Positions 55,801 through 64,000 of a DNA stretch of 64,000 nt are shown here, one piece after another. Location of the stretch: assembly GCF_001039355.2 (NCBI RefSeq), contig NW_019775671.1, positions 31,132 to 95,131 on the forward strand. Direction: 5' to 3'. Under the pieces are notes generated by a model, which was not told the DNA's origin, did no database searches, and was given only the letters and a program-made list of their open reading frames with translations. This DNA is from Lingula anatina (lineage: Eukaryota > Brachiopoda > Lingulata > Lingulida > Lingulidae). Position numbers and translations under genes: made by a program. Position 1 is the stretch's first letter, and every line of letters starts with the position of its first letter.

Positions 55801-58165
55801 CATGTGTTAGCAGTTGGATATGCTTGCACTAAATTGTGAGAGAAAAGGCTTTATTTACTTTTTTTTTTTGTAGTTCAATTTATGTAAAATGCTGAGTTGT
55901 GGAAACTTTCCAAGTGCGAAATTCTACTTAAAGCAATATCATATTACACAAGTTACTTGAGTTTACCATGAGGAATGGCCGAAATGTACATATAAGTTCA
56001 CTGTGAAATTGTTGGAAGAAGAGGGTGAGGGTAAAAGTGCACACATATTTTTATTTATTTTTTTTATTTCAAGTTGATAAATTGGATTTAAAGCAACATA
56101 AGTGATAGAATTACCACTGTTCATGGTATCCTCCAGTTTTCTGAATTTTTGCAAGCTAAGAAATATCAATACGGCAACAGCAGAACAACAAATGTAATCA
56201 TGTTATTATCTTCATTCTCTTACTCGGCTTATCAGTTTGATTGTTTTAAAGTTGTAGGTTGTTAATTCATTTATAGAGAAATGTGTCATCATAGCTGAAA
56301 TGATCATTCTGAGCTGTCAGTTGTTTAATGCATTATTTGTTCACCTCAGGACCAACTTGCACTGAGCAGAGACCAGTTGATCACCAGGTGACCAGAGTCT
56401 GGTTCCAAGAGACTTTTCCTGAAAATGGAAAATTTGTCAACAAATTTGAACTTTTTAGACTAGGCCCCTGATTGTTTAACATCGGAGTTATGAAGTCTTA
56501 GGCATGAGCTTAAGTATTTCATTTTTTAGTTGGCTCTTGGGTGAACACAATTTTAAATTCTGACTATGCTACGAAGGATCATCATATAGTCTTTACATGA
56601 CTGATAGTATATAGATGGTAAACAGTTTATATCTACCAGTGTGTTTTACTGTGGTGTGTAGCTCTCAGTGCTACAGGTGCTAATTAAGATAAATGCTGTA
56701 TTGTGGAATGGATGATCTGATGTAATGTATTATAAAACTTATACAAAAAAATCAACTTGAAAAACAAAAGGAAACTTTTATTCCACATGTACACAAAAGC
56801 AATACAGGAGCTTTGTTAAAGTGAATACAGAAATAATTAATATACAATTAAGAAATCATGCTAAGAATGGAAATCTCATGGATTTATGTCTAAAACTGGT
56901 TCTCTTTCAAAGTTATTTTTCTTATATGTAAAATTGTAGAGTGGCACGCATAAAACATTTTGAACATAAACCTGGTGAAATGGCTGTGAGATATATTCTT
57001 GCTGACTGTTTAAAATGTTTGTTGGTATTTGTCATACCGTTCACCATTCAGTGCTTAAAAAAGGAACAGACTTTACATAATAAGCAAAAATGAATATTTA
57101 TTAATTATGTATTATTTGTTTACTTATTTACAGAAGTATGATGTAATGCAATATGTTTGCTGGCAACTGTTACTGTAATAAACATAAATTACAAAATTTG
57201 CTTCAATAGTCAGATAATAAATATGTCATCAAAGAAGCATTTCCAGTCAAGTTTGGTCAGTGTTTTATGGTATGATGACCATGGCCCTCGATCTTCACAG
57301 TATGTGGAATGTACACTTGTCTGTATCACAAAGTTTTGAGCAAGTGCCAATTAATCATGATTAAGCACCTGTTGTGAAGAATTCTTGTTCTTGTTCTTGT
57401 CAATTTTGATTGCCTAAACAGTCTGAAGCAAAACTGAATCCTAGTGCAGAGATGGGTCAAGCAATCAATCTGTGATCGAGTTACTTAATTTTTTTTCAAA
57501 GAGTAATTTGATTTTATGGGGAAATCCCAAATAGTATACCTTAAAGATAATGCCATATTTTTCGTACTGTGTCACATGCCAGGACAAAACAAATACCTGC
57601 TCCAGAACATGAAAATTTGTGAAGTTTTGCTTCATGATTTGTGAGGTGTGTTGTACAGTATTTAAACATGATATAAACTAGAGGGTAAAGGCCCCGTGTC
57701 AAGGCAAATTGCGATGAAAATTTTCAATATTTTTAATATGTGGAGACTAGTATTTTGGTAAAATTGCAATCTTTTCTTTCTCTCCTTTGTCACTGACTAT
57801 CCTGGTTGTCTTCCTTTTCTTCTTTCTTTCTTTATTTTTTTATCTGTTATTTTATTTATCTTTTTATTTTGTGAGAACTATTGGAAGAGTTAGACAACAC
57901 AGAAATATAGCTATATGATTTTTTTTTTTTTTTTTTTTGACGTAATGCCCTAAGAGCACTGAGGGAAATGAACTCGCACCATTGGTTTTGGCTTCTATTG
58001 GGTTATTATCGGAGCTCTTCTTTCAAGGAGATCAGTTTAACTTTCAGAGAAAATAACTGAACGAACGTTGCAAGCTGGTTAAGGGGGTTCGTGTTTCGTG
58101 TGTGTTAGTTTGTTTTTGTCTTTTTTTAACGCAAGAAAGAGCGTTTCCCGTTATAAATACCGAAG
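52887..58165 (+). other. JAZF1 3' region and intergenic DNA
   Basis: About 5.3 kb without a supported gene. The first part is presumably a long JAZF1 3' untranslated region; many AATAAA-like words make its end uncertain. A single N next to a poly-T run lies at 53997. Three perfect 11-bp units GGCCCACAAAA stand at 55695-55727. A poly-T tract at 57920-57938 precedes the zinc-finger gene, followed by a CCATTGG that might belong to its promoter. Confidence 0.5.
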
Positions 58166-60208
58166 ATGGTGGTTTTCCTCTCTGTATGTGCAGTTATTGC
58201 TCCCGAGGTTCTCCGGGTGTTTCCAAGTGCTCAAAAAGTTTCGGCAAAGATAAAAAGGAGTGGATTAAATTGTACATGGCAGGTTGTAAAAGGGGTTACG
58301 ACGTGTTGGGTGCATGGCGAATGGAAAGCTGTCCAAACTCTTCACAGAGACTTGACAAAAGAGGTTAATATGCTTACCAAAAGACAAAAGAAAAATGAAG
58401 ATAAGAAACGTCATATTTCCCATAAAAAGAGTGCTGGAAATATCGATGATCAAAACTCCGACGGCGTTGTCAAGATGCAAGAGTCCCCCCGCCCACAGTC
58501 TTCGACATGTGATCAAAACAATGTGCAGAAGAGTGAGAGTCCAGACGAAATTCAGGAAACATTAATTAAACAGAGCTGTAAATTTTTCATTGAAAGAATC
58601 GATCCGGCAGAGCACAGTAACCAAAGCCAAATTCAACATTCGACAGTGGCGTTTGAAGTTACCAAAGCCACAGGTGCTTCTACAGATAAACCAGAAATCA
58701 ACCTGGACTCCAGTGCTGATAATGACAGTAACAACATAGTCAATAACATAAACTCTCTGTCTGTGATCTTGCATGTTGAAAATCTAGACAAGTACAGACA
58801 AAGATGTGACTTTTGCCCAGAACTTTTTGCCCAGCGTTTTGACTACATAAGACATGTCATCACAGCACATCCGGTGACCCCGGGGGATAATGTGACATGT
58901 CCAGTCTGCTTGGCCACTTTCAGGAGTAGATTCAAACTGCGGAACCATGTAGAAAATACACACTGGAGGATGAAAATTCAATGTGTAAAATGTGGCAAAT
59001 GCATGAAGACACTCAGATCTCATAGGAGACACCAGTGTATTACTGCTTCTGAATACATCAGGGTGAAAGGATTAGATAAAGACTGTGTTGATGCCACTCT
59101 GTTACCTTGGGAAAATTTCACTCCCCACTGCACAGAAAAAAATGATGAAATCAGTTGTAACCATTGCAAATTTACTGCTAAAGATCAGAAGCAGTTTCAG
59201 CGCCACATGAGTCGGAAACATGTTGAGAGGCAAGTCCAATGCCCCAAGTGTACATTCAGATTTGGAGACCAAAAAGATATGAAAACACATATCAAGTTTA
59301 CCCACAACAGCAGTAAATACCAGTGTAACCAATGTGAAAAGACACTGAGCACTATGACGAAGCTCATACGGCATAAGATGGACTGTGATGTTGAAAAAAA
59401 TCTTCAAGAAACTAAACTTCCATTTAGGTGTGACCAGTGTGATTTTGCCTTTGATACTCAGGATAAATTAGCTCTGCACAAAGGTAACACACATCTAGGC
59501 CAGAGTCAGCTTGGCCCCTTCTCAAAGCTTTCTGTAACTGTGAAAAGGGCAGAAATACATGAACATGGTGCATTGAAACAAAGTAGATATCACTGCAATT
59601 ACTGTGAATATGCTACTGAGTATACTGGTAGCTTTATGGCTCACATAAATCGAAAGCATGTGGTTAAAACTATCTCCTGTCCAACTTGTGATGCAAAATT
59701 TGCTCTTCAGAAAGATCTCAAAGTTCATCTGAAGATTCACAACTCCCAGCAAACCACTTTCAGTTGTGAATTTTGCAAGAAATCATACTTGCGTCTTCAC
59801 GGACTGAAAGAACATATGAAGACGCACACAGAAGTGCCAAGGAATCTTCAGTGTGACGAGTGTGGAAAGATATACCCTGGTGTCGCAAGTTTAAAACGCC
59901 ACCAGAAGGAATGTCATAGTAAAGGCCCACGCCCTTATGTATGCAACTCCTGCGGAAAGTCGTTTGCCATCAAGTCTCGTTTTGATGATCATGTGACCAC
60001 CCACAGTGAGGCTCCGCTGTTCGAGTGCCCCCAGTGCGGAAAGTGTTTTTACAGAAAGTCCATCATGAAAGAGCACATGCACATTCATAACACAGAAGTC
60101 AGATACACTTGTGCTATTTGCGGAAAGGGGTTTGTCACCCGTGGGGCTCACTATCAGCATTTTAGAAGGCATCCAGAAGTTTCAAATGAGAGCAGTGCAC
60201 TTGCCTGA
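58166..60208 (+). CDS. Intronless C2H2 zinc-finger protein (about 14 fingers)
   Basis: One 680-codon open frame. Residues 1-75 hold a small module containing HGEWKAVQTLHRDLTKEV, whose G-x-W-x-A-V-x-x-L-H pattern recalls KH- or RRM-like folds; this is a weak likeness. Residues 75-210 are polar, Ser/Asn/Gln/Lys-rich and probably disordered. From about residue 214 to 665 come roughly fourteen fingers, among them CDFCPELFAQRFDYIRHV, CPVCLATFRSRFKLRNHV, CNHCKFTAKDQKQFQRHM, CNYCEYATEYTGSFMAHI and, at the end, CPQCGKCFYRKSIMKEHM and CAICGKGFVTRGAHYQHF. Finger 3 (CVKCGKCMKTLRSHRRHQC) ends in Cys. The last five fingers are the most regular and likeliest to bind DNA. No orthologue is assigned. Lack of introns beside intron-rich neighbours suggests a retrocopy origin or a lineage-specific family. 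Confidence 0.9.
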   Translation: MVVFLSVCAVIAPEVLRVFPSAQKVSAKIKRSGLNCTWQVVKGVTTCWVHGEWKAVQTLHRDLTKEVNMLTKRQKKNEDKKRHISHKKSAGNIDDQNSDGVVKMQESPRPQSSTCDQNNVQKSESPDEIQETLIKQSCKFFIERIDPAEHSNQSQIQHSTVAFEVTKATGASTDKPEINLDSSADNDSNNIVNNINSLSVILHVENLDKYRQRCDFCPELFAQRFDYIRHVITAHPVTPGDNVTCPVCLATFRSRFKLRNHVENTHWRMKIQCVKCGKCMKTLRSHRRHQCITASEYIRVKGLDKDCVDATLLPWENFTPHCTEKNDEISCNHCKFTAKDQKQFQRHMSRKHVERQVQCPKCTFRFGDQKDMKTHIKFTHNSSKYQCNQCEKTLSTMTKLIRHKMDCDVEKNLQETKLPFRCDQCDFAFDTQDKLALHKGNTHLGQSQLGPFSKLSVTVKRAEIHEHGALKQSRYHCNYCEYATEYTGSFMAHINRKHVVKTISCPTCDAKFALQKDLKVHLKIHNSQQTTFSCEFCKKSYLRLHGLKEHMKTHTEVPRNLQCDECGKIYPGVASLKRHQKECHSKGPRPYVCNSCGKSFAIKSRFDDHVTTHSEAPLFECPQCGKCFYRKSIMKEHMHIHNTEVRYTCAICGKGFVTRGAHYQHFRRHPEVSNESSALA

Positions 60209-61413
60209 CTTGCTGAGTGAAATTGATAAAACTATTCCTTAGAATCCTTTTTATTTTGGAACTAGGATTGAGCTTGCTTACATATTAACTTCAAATTTAT
60301 TGTTTGATACAGTATCACTCGACAAAAGCTAAGGTGAAAATTTAGCATTTATTTCATGCAAAATTTTAACTTAATTTCAGTTTATGCTTATTGCTTAAAA
60401 CAAACTATACAGTAGTCAGTACATTATGTGTCTCCTTATTGGATAAAAGTTTATGTCAAACATAATTGGGGATCAGATATAATTTCTTTTTTTTTTTTAA
60501 TTTAATTACATCAAAATTGTGAATATAAAAAGCTTTGATGATCACTTGTTCTGGAGGCAAACCAACTGACCACACAAAATTGCATACCTCCCCCCCCCCC
60601 CCCACCCCAAACAAATTGCCATATAAATATCAGTGGGCCCTCGACCTTCAAGTGAATGTAATGATGTATCACATTTCTTCCTTAAATTGTCATCATTAAA
60701 TTGTCATTGTAAATCAATGAATGGTTAGCAGCTTATGGGAAGTCGCTGGCATTTGTTGAAGCAGATTTTGTGACATTTTTTCCCAAAAATTATTAATGCA
60801 TTTGTGATGGTGGTCAGTGTGGTCATCATCATTGCTTTATCATCATGGGTCTATTACTAGATCTAGTAAATGGGGGTAACTCGTAAATCAAATAGTAATT
60901 TTGTTATGTTCTCATATTTTTAACACCCAGGCGAGATCGTATCTCTTTTATTACAAAAGTAGCAGAGCAAAGAAAAGAAAGTGGGGCATATTAAAAATCT
61001 AATCAAAATTGAATTGCGTTTCATTTCATGATTTTTTCCGTCTTTTTAATGGGGAATAAATTATTTAGCTGAAATTTTTTTTTATTTTAATGCTAGTATG
61101 AAAATTGTTCGGTTTATAGAGCTATTGAAATATGAAGCAAAGTTATGTAAAGCGAACGACAGGGAAAAACACTCTTGCTGATTGAGATTTTATTAGAATG
61201 TCGCGGTATCTGTTTGCACAATTCTCATTAAGTTGTCATCGAAGCGGAATATTGAAAATCTTGCAGCTGTTAGACTGTAAATCCGTGAAACAATACATTA
61301 TTGAAGTAAAGTTCATAATTCTGCATCAGCTTTTTTCTTGTATCATAATTTATCACGGGATCGGTTTATGCGGTTCTCAAGGTTTTTTTCCTTTGTCCCG
61401 TGAGTCGAATTTT
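60209..61413. other. Convergent intergenic region, no gene seen
   Basis: Contains the 3' ends of the zinc-finger gene (plus) and the cysteine-rich peptide gene (minus). A poly-C run at 60590-60602 and a plus-strand AATAAA near 61056 are the only notable marks. Confidence 0.5.
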
Positions 61414-63308
61414 CTAACATTTGCATTTAAACCAGCGACAACGCCCGCTTTTACACTGGCGTTTGCTGGTGCACCACCTTCTACAATCTTTTTTCTCCTG
61501 GCATCGAGAGGTTTTGAGCAAGGGGAAAGCAGCGCAGTATTGGCCCGAAGGGCAAGATCCGATTGTACACCGGCCACACTGGAAGTGTCTACAGCTGTTG
61601 CTTTCACAGACCTGGTCAAGTAGACAAACAAATAATGTGAGGCAAATCTGAGTTTAAACTTATAATTTTTGTATTCATCCATATCTATCTATTCAATAAT
61701 CTCTCGGCTATATGCCACGCTACAACAATGTGAAAATGCGTGAGGAAACTTCCATCCGGTTACCACCTTATTTACCATTAACTGAATTCAATGAGAAGTA
61801 GACGTTAAATCTTCACTTCGCTTAAGTTTTGTCTCTTCAGTGGAACGACATTATATTCTTGGTTATCTTACCATGTCCAAGCCTTTATAGTATATATTGC
61901 TACAATTGAATTTATCTCTGTTCATTGCTCAATATATCAATATAATAAAAGCACTTACCAAATTGCACCCACACGGGAGTCCGATCCCCTTGTTAAGGGG
62001 TCTTCCGGCCGCACATTCCTCTTTCAAAAGTTTAAATAGACCACGGCGTTCCAAGTCGTTATCTGAAGAAAAGAAAAAGAATGAAAAAAAACAGAGGTGA
62101 CTATGATATTATTTTTCATGCATCGGTGTCAGTTATTATATTTCACGCCAGAGGTAGTAACTCCTGCGATTATGACATACGTTTCTGCAAAGTTAATCAG
62201 AATCACTAAAATACGGAAAAAAATGTTACGAGAAGACACTGAGAGAGAGAGAGAGAGAGAGAGACCCACTCACCTTCCAAATAATTATCTACCTGAAAAA
62301 TTCGAGGTGAAATGTATTAGTAAATTTGTATTTTGGAATTGTTGACCATAAATCAGACATTAAACTGGGCATTGTATTGATGAAATAAAGATTTTGTGTT
62401 GGATACAATAAAGTCCAAAGAAATGAAAATAATAATTAAAAAAAGAAAAGGAGAGGATAGAATCAAAATAATAATAAAATGGTGCGAAATCATTATTCAT
62501 TGTACTGACTTGGAACTTTTAAATTCAGCATTTTTATATTTTATTGAGGGTTTTTCACTGATCACTACATCCACGGCTTATGTAAGCGCGGCTGTCCGTT
62601 ACGATATCCATCTAATGGTTGGTTCATTGGAAAGGAAACAAACAAAACAAATTATACAATACAATTAATTTTCCTGTAGTCATGTAGACTTTTAGTCTTT
62701 TGATTACCAAAACTCAAATGTATATATGATTTCGCATAAGCAGCACCTCTGCCATCAGTAACAAGGCAAGTATCAACATTACGTAACCATGGCACTGCTC
62801 AACAAGAATATAACATGAATGACATTCATCACGGTTATCGAAAAAATAGGCTCTTCCGAATACAATAAAATACCCCACACGCTTTCTTTAAAACAGAAAG
62901 CACCAAATCCAAAAATATTTATTTCTAGTCTCTAAGTCGTGGGCCTTCTACTAAAAAATTTGTATCAACAACAAACTGAAAAATAAAGCATCAAATATCA
63001 CCTTGTCATAAAGATCATTTTCGACTTCCTGGTCCTCCAGAACCTCCTCTCCACCATCGTCGACGAACTGATCGCTATTTTCGTCTTCAGCCTCTTCGAC
63101 AGCGCTGGCTGCTAGGCAAGCGCCAAGCAGAAGTAACTGAAAGGGATATATTTAAACTATACATGTAGGACAAAAATTTTTTTAAAAATATGTTAGAAAG
63201 AAAGCGTCGACGAGTGCTCCAACACTGTTTTAAATATGTTTACAAATAGAGGGGGAGAGTCCCATACAATACAATATTTGAACCTACCAGAAACAGCAAA
63301 TACTTCAT
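61414..63308 (-). CDS. Secreted cysteine-rich peptide precursor
   Basis: Five exons, right to left: 63288-63308, 63002-63136, 62274-62292 (only 19 nt), 61959-62062, 61414-61611. They sum to 477 nt (158 residues) with all phases matched and GT-AG introns. Residues 1 to about 19 are a hydrophobic signal peptide (MKYLLFLLLLLGACLAASA). Then comes a strongly acidic stretch (EEAEDENSDQF, GGEEVLEDQEVEND) ending near residue 64 at LERR, a dibasic processing site. The remaining 90-odd residues are basic and contain 16 cysteines, most within the last exon (motifs PCGC, QCGRC, KDCRRWC, CKC at the C-terminus). A signal, an acidic propeptide and a basic cysteine-rich product are the layout of many invertebrate host-defence peptides and of some secreted effector peptides. 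I do not recognise the cysteine spacing as a named family, so the function is open. It is unbroken and looks functional. Confidence 0.8.
62240..62264. repeat. (GA)n microsatellite beside a microexon
   Basis: A run of 12 GA units ending about 10 bases from the donor of the 19-nt exon 62274-62292. On the transcribed strand it is a pyrimidine tract just downstream of the microexon. Confidence 0.85.
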
Positions 63309-63405
63309 CTTAGAATCTATGGAACGGGAGGAATGTCGTATACGCAGAGATGGATGACCGCGTTGGCGTCCCCAAGGAGTTTCTTGGTACTTGTCGCATC
63401 TTCAG

Positions 63406-63413
63406 CTTTTATA
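63406..63413 (-). promoter_or_regulatory. TATA box of the cysteine-rich peptide gene
   Basis: A minus-strand TATAAAAG about 100 nt upstream of the ATG at 63306-63308. It predicts a start site near 63380 and a leader of about 70 nt. The shared ATP5MC/JAZF1 promoter shows no comparable TATA box, so this fits a more regulated or tissue-specific gene. Confidence 0.65.
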
Positions 63414-64000
63414 CATTTTCCTCACAATAAACCTTCCCGTAAAAAAGGTTTCTTATAACTTGTCACCACGCTGCATGTCTATATATAAATTTAAACGGTT
63501 ATATTTCGAGATGATAAGAGATGTCTGATTATGATAATATTCATTGTTGGTTAGGGAATATTTATCTGTCTTCCAAATAGAATTCTACTCCAGGAAAATT
63601 TCCAAAAAATAAAATGCATCATTAAATACAAAGAAATCAAAACAACGTCTGGGTTTTTATCTCATCTCCCAGGCACTTTTTACACGATTTCTGCCCACGG
63701 TACTCCGAACCTTGGTGCTGACTGAAGGGGTCGAGTTCTCTCTGAGACAAAGCACTGCACATGTCAAATATTTGACTCTGCAGATGAAAAAGAACTTTGT
63801 TCTCTAGCAGAAAGCAAAAAAAAAAAAAAAAAAAAAAAAAACAAGGCAGCAAAGCTGTCAAATGTACAGACAAAGAACAGAAAATAAAGATGCAAATAAG
63901 TGAAAAATTAAATTTTCACAAAAAACTGTTAAATTGCCAGAAAAATTTACCAAACAGACTGCGTTGCCTTTTGAAGCTGTAATGTTAAGACCCATGTTTC
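63414..64000. other. Upstream flank of the peptide gene, no gene seen
   Basis: AT-rich, with a poly-A run at 63816-63841. A 78-codon minus frame (63637-63873) is partly a translation of that homopolymer. Its other half could be part of an exon of a neighbouring gene beyond the window, but nothing supports it. Confidence 0.4.

Noticed and set aside
58102-58368. 88-codon frame overlapping the start of the zinc-finger gene
   Set aside because: It runs in another frame, ends early and has no domain; the 680-codon frame explains the region.
63637-63873. Possible last exon of another secreted cysteine peptide
   Set aside because: Only three cysteines outside a homopolymer, no acceptor supported by homology, and half of it is poly-Phe from a poly-A run.

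Overview
The window is animal nuclear DNA. Genes are split by many GT-AG introns, the intergenic DNA is AT-rich and full of microsatellites and short non-autonomous transposons, and a tRNA-His(GUG) gene is present. The gene set (a neurexin IV/CASPR gene, JAZF1, mitochondrial ATP synthase subunit c, a C7orf31 homologue and an animal alkylsulfatase-type metallo-beta-lactamase) and the repeats fit a marine lophotrochozoan, most likely a mollusc. The species cannot be fixed from sequence alone.

Layout. (1) 1258-9113, minus: C7orf31 homologue in ten coding exons, with a probable alternative first exon at 7263-7390. Its first exon, first intron and part of exon 2 occur a second time (9946-11707), joined to the first copy by a single N, which looks like an unmerged haplotype. 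(2) 11.7-16.9 kb: intergenic, with the tRNA-His gene and two copies of a small inverted-repeat element. (3) 16911-34404, plus: a complete neurexin IV/CNTNAP gene of discoidin, LamG, LamG, EGF, fibrinogen-like, LamG, EGF, LamG, stalk, membrane helix and 4.1-binding tail. (4) 35708-39936, minus: a membrane-anchored SdsA1/BDS1-type alkylsulfatase with one internal frameshift. (5) 39.9-43.0 kb: intergenic, with transposon relics and a poly-G/N gap. (6) 42984-44859, minus: the ATP synthase c-subunit gene, head to head with JAZF1 (45396-52886, plus) across a short shared promoter holding an NRF-1-type palindrome. (7) 58166-60208, plus: an intronless 14-finger C2H2 protein. (8) 61414-63308, minus: a secreted peptide precursor with an acidic propeptide and a 16-cysteine mature region, behind a TATA box.

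The strongest finding is in the neurexin IV gene. It holds two separate pairs of tandemly duplicated, phase-matched exons that look mutually exclusive. One pair encodes the first half of LamG1 (21088-21336 or 21876-22085). The other encodes the extracellular stalk next to the membrane (32056-32211 or 32603-32749). Every combination keeps the reading frame, giving four predicted receptors of about 1315 to 1331 residues. The LamG1 pair recalls the alternative exons 3/4 of Drosophila Nrx-IV; I know of no description of the stalk pair.

The gene neighbourhood also echoes the vertebrate Hox-bearing chromosomes: JAZF1 and C7orf31 lie near HOXA, and the three ATP5MC paralogues lie near HOXB, HOXC and HOXD. 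This suggests the window comes from the ancestral Hox-bearing linkage group. Exon boundaries were placed by eye from splice sites, reading phase and protein homology; no transcript data were used.
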